A stretch of 64,000 nucleotides of DNA, taken from contig JBFGZS010000012.1 of assembly GCA_041586615.1 (NCBI GenBank), positions 1 to 64,000 on the forward strand, given 5' to 3'. Of this stretch, positions 8,078 through 17,100 are shown piece by piece. A program made the position numbers and the translations under genes. This stretch comes from Motiliproteus sp041586615 (GTDB lineage: Bacteria; Pseudomonadota; Gammaproteobacteria; Pseudomonadales; Balneatricaceae). Position 1 is the first letter of the stretch. The number at the start of each line of letters is the position of its first letter. Under the pieces are notes generated by a model. The model saw only the letters and a list, made by a program, of their open reading frames with translations, did no database searches and was not told the DNA's origin.

Positions 8078-10661
8078 AGGTGGCGGCGACGCCGTGACCG
8101 CTATGGCTGACCCCATCCCGTCGCACCACTTGGCGCTGTCTATCCGCCGGTTGCTGCTGCTCTTCCTTCCTCTGGCGTTGGCCATCTACGGGATGATGCA
8201 GATCCACTACTGGCTCTATGTCGATGCCGAGCGCAGCAAGCTGGCTGAGAGCCAGCAACTGGGGGCGGAACTGTCACGCAAGGTGGTGGCCAACAACCTA
8301 AACTACATGGTCTCAGAGATCCGGTTTCTGGCCGAGCATATCCAGCAACGCACCCACGCAGGTCACCTGTCGCCGTTGGAAAAACAGGAAATCACCCTAT
8401 TCCTCGGTAATTTTAGCCGCCACCGTACCTGGTTTGATCAGGTCCGCTACCTCGACCTGGACGGCAACGAGATTATCCGTATCAACCAAAATAAGGGGAA
8501 TCCGCAAGCCGTCGCCGAGACAGCACTGCAGAACAAGTCGGACCGGTATTACTTTACCAAGCTCGCCTCCCTGCCACCGGGACAGGTGTATATCTCTCCC
8601 CTGGATCTGAACATCGAGGGCGATCAGATCGAGCTGCCGGTCAAGCCCACCATACGGGTAGGCGTCCGCGTCCTCAACGCCCAGGGCGACAAGGTGGGCT
8701 TCTTGCTGGCCAATTACCTTGGCGAACAGCTGATCGGCGATTTCGAACGGGCAGCCAGCCAAATTGCGAACCATATGATGCTGATCAACAGCCAGGGCTA
8801 CTGGCTGATCAGCCCCGACGAAGGCCAGAACTGGGGGTTTATGCTGGATCACAGCAAGCGATTCTCCGACAGTTACCCCGAGGAATGGGCCAAGATCCAG
8901 GTTAGTTCCACCGGCCAGTTCGAGAGCCTCAACGGCCTCTTTAGTTATATCACCGTCCACCCCTATCACGCACCTGCCAGACACCCCGACGTTCAGCTGA
9001 CTACCGAGGCGGAAACCCTCTACTGGAAGGTGGTCTCCTTCGCGCCGAACCCGCTGCTCAATGCCCCCCGGCAGCAGTTCCTCAGTAACACCGGGTTGAT
9101 CTACCTGTTTTCCCTGTTCCTGGCCTTTTTAGGCAGCTGCATCATCACCCGAGCCCGCCAGCGCAACGACGCGGCGCAACTTGAAAGCCTCTACGAACGC
9201 AGCTTCCGACGGGTGCTGGAAAACATCCAGCTGGCGGCGGTCATTATCAACCCCCGGGGAGAGATCAGCTTCTGCAACGATTACTTCCTGAAACTGACCG
9301 ACTATCAGCGCGAGGAACTGATGGGAAAAGACTGGGTAAACCTGCTGCCCAATGACGAGCACCGCTCGGGTAGATACACAAATTTTTTGGAAGCGCTGCG
9401 CAATCGACAACTGGCTGAACAGACCGAGAGCACCCTGTCGACCAAGCAGGGACAGCCGCTACTACTGGCCTGGAACAACACCTACACCTTCGATGCCGAC
9501 GACGAAATTGCCAACGTCACGTTGCTGGGCCGTGATGTCACCGAGCAACGAGGGATCGAAAACCAGTTGATCAAGCTCAGTCAGGCGGTGGAACAGAGCC
9601 CCAACACGGTGATGATCACCAACCCCCGGGGGCAGATCGAATACGTCAACCCGAAGTTTTCCCGGCTCACCGGCTATGAACCCGAGGAAGTGCTGGGGCA
9701 GCGTCCCAGCCTACTGAAATCGGGGCATACCGACCCCGAGGAATACCAGGCGCTGTGGCAACAGATCAGCCAGGGCAAGACCTGGACCGGCACCCTCCAG
9801 AACCGCAAGAAGAACGGCGATATCTACTGGGAGAAAACCAGCATCTCGCCTATCTATGATAACCAGGCCAAGATCCGCCACTTCCTGTCGCTCAAGGAGG
9901 ACATCACCGACCTTATTTTGCTGGAACAGGAGGTCCAGCGTCAGAACGAGGAGTCCCACAAGAACCGGGAGCTGGCGGCGGTAGGACAGATGGCCAATAT
10001 GGTTGCCCACGACCTGCGCAACCCCCTAAGCTCCATCAAGATGGCACTGCAGATCCTCAGCAGGGCACCGTTGCAACCGGCCACCGACGAGATCAAGGAG
10101 CTGATCGGCATCTCTCAGGAGCAGATCCGTTATATGGAGGGGATCATCAGTGACTTGCTGAGTTACTCCCGCCCGGCCAAGCCCAAACCGGAGTGGCTTA
10201 CCCTGGAGAAACTGATGGAAACCACGGTGATCGGCCTACAGAAGCAGATCCAAGAGCAGGGCGTCGACGTCAAAGAATATTATCAGAAAGGTCTGCCGAC
10301 CCTACTCGGTGATCCGGTACAATTACGCCAGGTGTTCAGCAACCTGATTATCAACGCCATCCAGGCGGTCGAAGCGCAACCTGATCCGAAGCTAGCCATC
10401 AGCGTGACCCTACTGATGACCGACAGCAATCCGAAAATCAGGGTGACCCTGACCGATAATGGCTCAGGGATCGACCCCTGCCTGAGCAGCAAGGTATTCG
10501 AACCCTATTTTACCAGCAAGGCCAAGGGGACCGGGCTCGGGCTGGCGATCGTCAAACAGCGGGTCGATCTGCACCGGGGATCGATCGTCCTTTGCGGCAT
10601 GGAAGGCGGCGGAACCCAGGCCACCCTGATACTGCCGGTCAATCCAGAGACCAGCAATTGA
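8058..10661 (+). CDS. Membrane sensor histidine kinase, dCache-like sensor plus two PAS domains (NtrB type)
   Basis: About 867 aa. Order: a transmembrane segment near the N-terminus, a periplasmic sensor of about 270 residues resembling a Cache domain, a second transmembrane segment (FLSNTGLIYLFSLFLAFLG region), PAS1, PAS2, HisKA with the phospho-accepting His near residue 651 (V-A-H-D-L-R-N-P), and HATPase_c with N box, D-N-G-S-G and G-T-G-L-G-L. The start is uncertain. ATG 8058 has AGGAG four bases upstream and overlaps the HEAT gene by 20 bases. GTG 8094 (AGGTGG upstream) and ATG 8103 are in frame. The next gene is an NtrC-type regulator, so this is very probably its cognate kinase. The ligand is unknown; position beside the idr operon makes an oxyanion or a respiratory substrate a reasonable guess. 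Confidence 0.85.
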   Translation: MGPRPPKGGGDAVTAMADPIPSHHLALSIRRLLLLFLPLALAIYGMMQIHYWLYVDAERSKLAESQQLGAELSRKVVANNLNYMVSEIRFLAEHIQQRTHAGHLSPLEKQEITLFLGNFSRHRTWFDQVRYLDLDGNEIIRINQNKGNPQAVAETALQNKSDRYYFTKLASLPPGQVYISPLDLNIEGDQIELPVKPTIRVGVRVLNAQGDKVGFLLANYLGEQLIGDFERAASQIANHMMLINSQGYWLISPDEGQNWGFMLDHSKRFSDSYPEEWAKIQVSSTGQFESLNGLFSYITVHPYHAPARHPDVQLTTEAETLYWKVVSFAPNPLLNAPRQQFLSNTGLIYLFSLFLAFLGSCIITRARQRNDAAQLESLYERSFRRVLENIQLAAVIINPRGEISFCNDYFLKLTDYQREELMGKDWVNLLPNDEHRSGRYTNFLEALRNRQLAEQTESTLSTKQGQPLLLAWNNTYTFDADDEIANVTLLGRDVTEQRGIENQLIKLSQAVEQSPNTVMITNPRGQIEYVNPKFSRLTGYEPEEVLGQRPSLLKSGHTDPEEYQALWQQISQGKTWTGTLQNRKKNGDIYWEKTSISPIYDNQAKIRHFLSLKEDITDLILLEQEVQRQNEESHKNRELAAVGQMANMVAHDLRNPLSSIKMALQILSRAPLQPATDEIKELIGISQEQIRYMEGIISDLLSYSRPAKPKPEWLTLEKLMETTVIGLQKQIQEQGVDVKEYYQKGLPTLLGDPVQLRQVFSNLIINAIQAVEAQPDPKLAISVTLLMTDSNPKIRVTLTDNGSGIDPCLSSKVFEPYFTSKAKGTGLGLAIVKQRVDLHRGSIVLCGMEGGGTQATLILPVNPETSN

Positions 10662-10716
10662 GGTTCATTGTTTGAGGTTCATTGTTTGAGGTTCATTGAT
10701 TAAGGTTCATTGATTG
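10661..10716 (+). repeat. 14-bp tandem repeat, four copies
   Basis: Four head-to-tail copies of AGGTTCATTG[TA]TT[GA] start at 10661, 10675, 10689 and 10703, beginning on the last base of the kinase stop codon. They fill most of the gap before the regulator gene. Copies one and two are identical; three and four share T-to-A changes. Confidence 0.9.
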
Positions 10717-10755
10717 AGGCCCCCAGCTTAAGGACGACAGTGTGAGGAGGAAAGT

Positions 10756-12126
10756 GTGAGTCAATTGCTAATCGTCGACGACGACCTGGCCATCTGCCGG
10801 ATGCTGGAGCTGCACTTCCAAGCCGAGGGTCACGCGGTGCAGATCGCTCATTCGGTGGATCAGGGGCTGGTCCGTGCGCGTCAGACCCGCCCCGAACTGA
10901 TTATTCTGGATATCCGCATGAGCGGAAAAAGCGGCCTGGAGGGGTTACTGGAATTCAAGGCCGAAGCCCCGCATGCTCGGGTGATCATGATCACCGCCTT
11001 CCATGATATGGAGAGCACCATTCAGGCGATGCAGGGTGGCGCCGACGATTACATCCACAAGCCTATCGACTTGGCGCAGCTGGACGAGGCGGTCCGTAAC
11101 GCCTTTCAGCACAGCCAGCCTTCGGACACAGAACTGGACCTGGTTGCCCACCTCGTCAGCTCAAGCGCCATGGTGGGAAGTAGCAGCGCCATGCGGGAAG
11201 TGTTCAAGACCATCGGCCGGGTGGCCGGCAATAATGCCACCGTGCTGATCACCGGCGAGAGCGGCACCGGTAAAGAGTTGGTCGCCAAGGCGATCCACAA
11301 CGCCAGCGACCACCGCGATGGCCCCTTTGTCGCGATCAACTGCGCAGCGCTGGTAGAGAACCTCTTGGAGTCGGAGATGTTCGGTCACGAACGGGGAGCC
11401 TTCAGTGGCGCGGTCAACCAGCAAAAAGGGAAATTCGCCCTGGCAGAGAACGGCACCCTGTTTCTCGACGAAGTGGGCGAGCTCACGCCGACGATTCAAG
11501 CCAAGTTATTGCGGGTCCTGCAGGAAAGAGAGTTTCTCCCCCTCGGCGGCAAGCAGGCGCTGCCCAGTAACGCCCGGATCATCACCGCGACCAATGTGGA
11601 CCTTAAAGAAGCGGTCGAACAGAAGCGCTTCAGGGAAGACCTGTATTACCGCCTGGAGGTGGTCCGGATACAGCTACCGCCCCTGCGCGAGCGACGGGAA
11701 GATATCACCGAACTGGTCCCCGCCCTGATCAGCCGGATTAACCGTGATCTCAACGCCAAGGTCACCCGGGTGTCCTGCGAAGTCCTAGAGGCGTTACAGG
11801 CGCATCGCTGGCCCGGCAATGTCCGCGAACTCGAAAACGTACTGACCAAAGCCGTCGCGTTGTGCCCTTCCGACTGCCTGACCCCTGACCTTCTGCCCAC
11901 CGCCCTGCAAGGGCTGTCCATCGATACGAGCGCCGCCCAAGCCCCGCTCGGTCAAGCCCGGGGCGGGTGCAGCCTGAAAGAGATGGAGCAGGCCCATGTG
12001 CGCCTTGTGCTACAGGAAACCGGCGGCCATAAGGGGCGGGCCTGTGAAATTCTCGGCATCTCCCGCCCCCGTCTGCAACGGTTGATTGCCGACATCAGTT
12101 CGGCCCCTGTAAAGAAGAGATCATGA
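10756..12126 (+). CDS. Sigma-54-dependent response regulator, NtrC family
   Basis: 456 aa, GTG start with GGAGG six bases upstream. An N-terminal receiver has phospho-acceptor Asp52 (I-I-L-D-I-R-M). The AAA+ domain has Walker A G-E-S-G-T-G-K-E and Walker B G-T-L-F-L-D-E. A C-terminal Fis-type helix-turn-helix includes G-I-S-R-P-R-L-Q-R. The sigma-54 contact loop reads G-A-F-S-G-A instead of the usual G-A-F-T-G-A, a conservative Thr-to-Ser change. It follows its probable kinase by 94 bases. It should activate RNA polymerase-sigma-54 promoters. Candidate targets are the divergent idr operon or genes outside the window, but I found no convincing sigma-54 site upstream of idrP2. Confidence 0.9.
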   Translation: MSQLLIVDDDLAICRMLELHFQAEGHAVQIAHSVDQGLVRARQTRPELIILDIRMSGKSGLEGLLEFKAEAPHARVIMITAFHDMESTIQAMQGGADDYIHKPIDLAQLDEAVRNAFQHSQPSDTELDLVAHLVSSSAMVGSSSAMREVFKTIGRVAGNNATVLITGESGTGKELVAKAIHNASDHRDGPFVAINCAALVENLLESEMFGHERGAFSGAVNQQKGKFALAENGTLFLDEVGELTPTIQAKLLRVLQEREFLPLGGKQALPSNARIITATNVDLKEAVEQKRFREDLYYRLEVVRIQLPPLRERREDITELVPALISRINRDLNAKVTRVSCEVLEALQAHRWPGNVRELENVLTKAVALCPSDCLTPDLLPTALQGLSIDTSAAQAPLGQARGGCSLKEMEQAHVRLVLQETGGHKGRACEILGISRPRLQRLIADISSAPVKKRS

Positions 12127-12305
12127 TTGTTACGGCCTATGCCTGTCCACGGCCTTGGTGAGGCTGCGCCAAACGGAAGCGGTTGCTGCTGAGCATGCCG
12201 GCACCGATTATCTTCTCCCGTAACAGCCCTTGTGCAAGGGGCCTGTCTCGCCGCGGCGGCAACATGAGCCGCGCCGTCCAGCCGGATCACGATGACTTGA
12301 GAACC

Positions 12306-12322
12306 GGTCGCGGACCTTTTTT
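12306..12322 (+). terminator. Possible weak terminator after the NtrC-type gene
   Basis: GGTC-GCG-GACC followed by six T. The stem is only 4 bp, so efficiency is doubtful, but it lies between the regulator gene and the next promoter. Confidence 0.35.
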
Positions 12323-12337
12323 CATGCGGCTCGGCGC

Positions 12338-12366
12338 TTGCAAGCCTCCGTGGTCTGCGCTAAAAT
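12338..12366 (+). promoter_or_regulatory. Sigma-70-like promoter of the riboswitch leader
   Basis: TTGCAA at 12338-12343 and TAAAAT at 12361-12366 with an exact 17-bp spacer. The predicted start near 12373 lies about 30 bases before the riboswitch core. No experimental support; the call is by consensus and position. Confidence 0.55.
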
Positions 12367-12401
12367 CCGCCTACTTTTTGTACAACACGTGGCATGAGGC
12401 C

Positions 12402-12500
12402 CGTAAAACTAAAAAGGCAAAACCGTCGAAAGACGGTGACGCAAAGCTACTGGCCTACGGAGTCACTTCTCTATGGCAGCAGGGCTGCAGAAGGTCTGAA
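12402..12500 (+). promoter_or_regulatory. c-di-GMP-I (GEMM) riboswitch
   Basis: The conserved core is present. GGCAAAACC leads into a CCGTC-GAAA-GACGG hairpin whose GAAA tetraloop is the one that docks in this class. Then come the near-invariant GACGCAAAGC joining segment, the second stem opening with TGGCCT, and a 3' GGCAGC-GGGCTGC-like segment. This matches the Vibrio cholerae Vc2-type aptamer layout. It is preceded by a sigma-70-like promoter and followed 150 bases later by an EAL phosphodiesterase gene, an expected target. Outer boundaries are approximate. A GCCCG...CGGGC hairpin at about 12591-12608 could belong to the expression platform; no U-rich terminator is evident, so control may act on translation. 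Confidence 0.85.
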
Positions 12501-12646
12501 TAGCCTCTTGTTAGTGTGCCCCTCTTATCACGCTCACTTTTGAATCTCTTTTGCACCCTCCGCTTGCGATTGTCTTGGTTTGACCATTTCCGCCCGCCGT
12601 AATCGGGCTTAACAGTGTGCAGCTAAGAACCGGGGTGACGCCACCT

Positions 12647-14107
12647 ATGCAAGTTATCAATGTCTTTCCACTTATTCTGCTGGGTGCTGTGGTAGGGGCG
12701 TGCATATCACTGCTGGTTGTTAGGAGAAAGGCGGCGCGCACCTCCTTACTCCCCGCCTTTGCCGAGAGCGGTAGCAAAGTGCAGCGCAGCCGCGCCACCC
12801 CAACCTGGGGCGCCCTGACCCTCGAAGCCCCCCTCTTTCACGAAGCCCTCCAGGGCCAAGTCACGCGTGCCCAGGGGACGCAGCAACATGTGTCATTGCT
12901 ACTCCTGGAGCTGGATCACTTCCAGCATCTGCATGCGCTGTTTGAGCCGGCAGCCGTCGAGGGGGGACTACAGCAGCTACAGGCCGCACTGGAGGCGTGT
13001 CTGCAGCCTAGCGATCGATTTTTTTGGCTTGGCGGCAAGCAGTTCGCGGCGATTATCACCACCCGGGGGCAGGATGAGGCCCTGGCCTTGGCGGCCCGAC
13101 AGGCTGCCCGTAAAGCCTCTCAAGTCATCGATATAAAAGGAGAAAAACTTAGGCTTAGCGTCAGCATCGGCGTTTACCCGTCACAGGACAGTCATGAGAG
13201 CCCGGAGCAGATGCTCGCGTACGCGAGGCAAGCCTTGACCCAGGCCAAGCGGCAAGGGGAAGGGTATTACCATGTTTTTGAGGCCGCACGCCACCCTCAT
13301 GTAAAGCAGCGCTTTGCCCTGTATAATCGCCTGAATAGCGCACTGTTGCAGGGCGAATTGCGGGTCTATTATCAGCCCCAGGTCGCCCTGTCTTCGCGGC
13401 GCATCTCGGGGCTGGAGGCGCTGGTTCGCTGGCAGCATCCTGAGAAAGGCCTGATCCCTCCCGATCATTTTATCCCCTTGGCGGAGGAGACCGGGCTGAT
13501 CGTCCCGATTGGCGAGTGGGTGATCCGCGCGGTCTGCAAGCAACTCCGTGTCTGGCAAAGATCGGGGGCCGCTCCCCTGTCGGTGGCGGTGAATGTGTCG
13601 ACGCGCCAGCTGATCGATCCGGCGCTGGTGGAGGTCGTCAGGCAGAGCCTGGCCAGCAACAACCTGAAGGCGCATTGCCTGGAGCTGGAGCTGACCGAAA
13701 GCCTGGCGATGCACAACCTAGAAGAGGCCGCCAACATACTTCAGCAGCTGCAGGCGCTGGGGGTTGCGTCGGTTATTGATGACTTTGGCACGGGGTACGC
13801 CACGCTGAGTTACCTGAGAGACTTACCGGTGACAAAACTGAAGATAGATCGCAGTTTTGTCCAAGATATCAATCATGACCACCAGGCTGCTGTGCTGGTA
13901 AAATCGGTCATCGACCTGGCCCATAGCCTGGATTTGCAGGTCGTGGCTGAAGGCGTGGAGTCCGAGGCCCAGTGCGAAAAATTGCACGAACTGGGTTGTG
14001 TTTATACGCAAGGATATTTGTTCGGCCGGCCGTTACCGGCAGCGGAGCTTAACATCCCTAGGAAAAAAATACGGGAAAGGCCACACCGGGCGTTTTCAAC
14101 AATCTAA
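12647..14107 (+). CDS. Membrane-anchored EAL phosphodiesterase with degenerate GGDEF domain
   Basis: 486 aa from the ATG at 12647; an in-frame GTG at 12617 would add ten residues. An N-terminal transmembrane helix (about residues 3-26) is followed by a GGDEF-like domain whose signature reads G-G-K-Q-F, so it should not make c-di-GMP. The EAL domain is intact: E-A-L-V-R-W, E-L-T-E-S, I-D-D-F-G-T-G-Y and L-K-I-D-R-S-F-V. The predicted activity is hydrolysis of c-di-GMP to pGpG at the inner membrane. A c-di-GMP riboswitch lies upstream, which would let the ligand control its own degrading enzyme. The next gene starts 17 bases downstream. Confidence 0.88.
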   Translation: MQVINVFPLILLGAVVGACISLLVVRRKAARTSLLPAFAESGSKVQRSRATPTWGALTLEAPLFHEALQGQVTRAQGTQQHVSLLLLELDHFQHLHALFEPAAVEGGLQQLQAALEACLQPSDRFFWLGGKQFAAIITTRGQDEALALAARQAARKASQVIDIKGEKLRLSVSIGVYPSQDSHESPEQMLAYARQALTQAKRQGEGYYHVFEAARHPHVKQRFALYNRLNSALLQGELRVYYQPQVALSSRRISGLEALVRWQHPEKGLIPPDHFIPLAEETGLIVPIGEWVIRAVCKQLRVWQRSGAAPLSVAVNVSTRQLIDPALVEVVRQSLASNNLKAHCLELELTESLAMHNLEEAANILQQLQALGVASVIDDFGTGYATLSYLRDLPVTKLKIDRSFVQDINHDHQAAVLVKSVIDLAHSLDLQVVAEGVESEAQCEKLHELGCVYTQGYLFGRPLPAAELNIPRKKIRERPHRAFSTI

Positions 14108-14124
14108 AGGACGGATACATCGGT

Positions 14125-17100
14125 ATGATTTTTACAAACAGGACGCTAGCTTCTCGTCTCGTGCTGGCCAACGCGGCGCGCCTGCTGGTCGTTATCGTGG
14201 TCATGCTCGGCGTGGCCGTCAGTACCAAAGCGATTGTCGACAGCAGCGCCGATCTGGACCGTACCCATAGCCTACTGGAGCAGACCCTAACTGTTAAAAG
14301 CCTGAGCGGTGCCTTGGAAATCAATATTCAGCGTTTCCTGGATACCGGTAACAGGGAGTTCCTGGGCGCTTTTCGTGAAAAAAAAGAGGCGCTTGACGAG
14401 ACCCTGATCCAACTACAGCAGGGATTCGCCGACCGCCCTGAACCACGGGCCCGCCTGGAAGAGATCCGTATCCTGGTCAATGAGTGGGTGACTCTCGCGA
14501 TAGCCAGCACGCCAACAGCCGATGCCACCCAGCCAGGGGTCCCCCAGCTGCAACAGGCGGGGCTATCCGGTAATACCTCGCTGGAGGCCATAAAGGCGAA
14601 GCTGACCACCCTGGAGACGACGGGAAGACAGCACTTAATGGCTCAGCGAGCGCGGATGACCGAGGTATCCGAGCAGACGCTCTTTATGCTTATCGGCGGT
14701 AGCCTGGTTATTGTGCTGACGGGTTTAGGTTTTGCTCTGATGGCAACCCTGGGGATCACCCGGGACCTGAAACGGTTGTCCAAAGCCACCCTCCTGCTGG
14801 CAGAAGGCGATCTTAATGCGACCGCAAATATCCACTCCAACGACGAAGTCGGGATGCTCTCGCGCTCCTTTGATCGGATGGTGGAGCGTTTGCGGCATAT
14901 CGAGGAGATCGCCAAGGCCATCGCCGCCGGCGACTTTTCCCAGCAGGTGCAGGTACGGGATAAACAGGACCGGTTGGCGATCGCGATCAACCAGATGTCC
15001 GAGAGTCTGCAGCGCTTGGCGGGGAATCGGGAAGCCCAGGACTGGCAGAAGACGGGACAAGCCGAGCTGCATACCATTATGCGCAATGAGCATGACCTGT
15101 TACCGCTAACGCAGAAGATCATCACCTACCTGGCCAACTACCTCAAGGCACAGATCGGCGTCTTCTACCTGGCGGAAGATGAGCAGCTGAGGCTGGTGAG
15201 CAGCTATGCCTATACCACGCGCAACAATAACGATAACCAATTCCGTATCGGGGAGGGTTTGATCGGCCAGGCGGCTCTCGAGCAGCAGAGCATTCTTTAC
15301 AGCCTGATGCCCGGTGAGCAGAACCCGCTGGTCGTCAATGGCGGGATGGGGGAGTTCCAGCCGGTCGATGTGATTGTACTCCCTCTGGTCCACGAGGGCG
15401 CCGTACAAGCCGTGCTGTCTCTGGGCGTTAACCGGAAGTTTTCCGCGCTCGAGCTGGAGTTCTTGGAGAAGATCTCGCAAAGCCTCGCCATCAGCATCCA
15501 TGTGACCCGCACCCAGCGCCAGTTTGCCCTGCTGCTGGAGGAGTCCACGCTGCAGGCCGAGGAGCTGAAAACGCAACAGGAGGAGCTCAAGGCATCCAAC
15601 GAGGAGCTGGAAGAACACGCCGAGATGCTGGCGCAATCGGAAGAGACACTGCGGCATAAGAGTAACGAACTGCAGCAGCTGAATACCGAACTGGAGGAGC
15701 GTACCGAAGACCTGGAGCGCCAGAAAACCGCCACCGAGGAGAAAAACCACGAGATCGAAAAGGCCAAGCGGGCGGTCGAAATACAGGCACAGAATCTTGC
15801 CCGAGCCAGCCAGTACAAGTCTGAATTCCTGGCCAATATGTCCCATGAATTACGCACGCCGCTGAACAGCTTGTTAATTCTCTCTCAGTCGCTGGCGAAC
15901 AACAACCCGGGCAACCTGAGCGAAGAGCAAGTGGAAGATGCGAAGGTCATTTACCAGGGCGGCAAGGCGTTACTGGGGTTGATCAACGATATCCTGGATC
16001 TCTCCAAGGTCGAGGCCGGTAAGCTGGATATTCGGGTTGAGGATATGTCCATTGCCAGCCTGCTCGACAACCTGCTTAGCCAGTTCAATCCGATTGCCGT
16101 TGATAAAGGCATTGACCTGTCCATAGAGCCGCTGGGAGACCTGCCCGCCACCTTATGTACCGATCCCCAGCGGGTCGAACAAGTGTTGCGTAATCTGCTG
16201 TCCAATGGGCTGAAGTTTACCCATGAAGGCTCGGTGGGGTTACGGGCTTATCGACTAGCCGAATCCGTGCCTTTCCATAACCCCGAACTGAATGATCATC
16301 CCGTGATCGCCTTTGCGGTGAGCGATACCGGTATCGGTATTCCCGAGGATAAACAGCAAGGGATATTTGAGGCGTTCCAGCAGGCCGATGGCTCGACCAG
16401 TCGGGTCTATGGCGGCACCGGACTGGGCCTGACCATCTCCCGGGAGTTGGTCCGACTGCTCGGCGGCGAGATTCAATTGCACAGCCGCGAAGGCGGGGGC
16501 AGCACCTTCACCCTCTATCTGCCGTTGAATAGCTCGCCCGCAACGCCGCAAGACGCGCGGACCGAGCCGGCTGCCGGCCTGGCTGTCAGCCCGTCATCGG
16601 CAGAGGTTGGCCCCACGCCGGTAGCGGTTGGGTCCGCAGCGGCCGCCCCGCTCAATCCGCAGACGCTCAGCACACCGGCGCCCACCCCAAACACCCTGCA
16701 ACGACCGGCGGCCATGACGGCGGCACTCGCGGACGACCGGGACAGCCTGAATCCTGGCGACAAGTCGGTACTGATCATCGAAGATGACCGCGCCTTTGCC
16801 CGGATTCTGGTCGATCTATCGCGGAAAAAGGGTTACCCGGCGCTGGCCGCATTGCAGGGTAGCCAGGGGCTACAGCTGGCGCTGGAGTATCAGCCCAGCG
16901 CCATTATTCTGGACCTGGGGCTGCCCGATATCGGCGGGCGGCAGGTACTCAAGCAGCTGAAACAGAACATCAAGACACGCCATATTCCGGTACATATTCT
17001 CTCCGCCGAAGATAAAGACAGCGATCTGTTGCAGATGGGGGCCATGGGCTTTCTGACCAAACCGGTGTCCGGAGAGGTAATCAACAGCCTGTTCGCCAAG

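Noticed and set aside
10661..10716. CRISPR-like array
   Set aside because: The 14-bp units are directly adjacent without unique spacers, so this is a simple tandem repeat. No CRISPR array or cas gene was seen anywhere.
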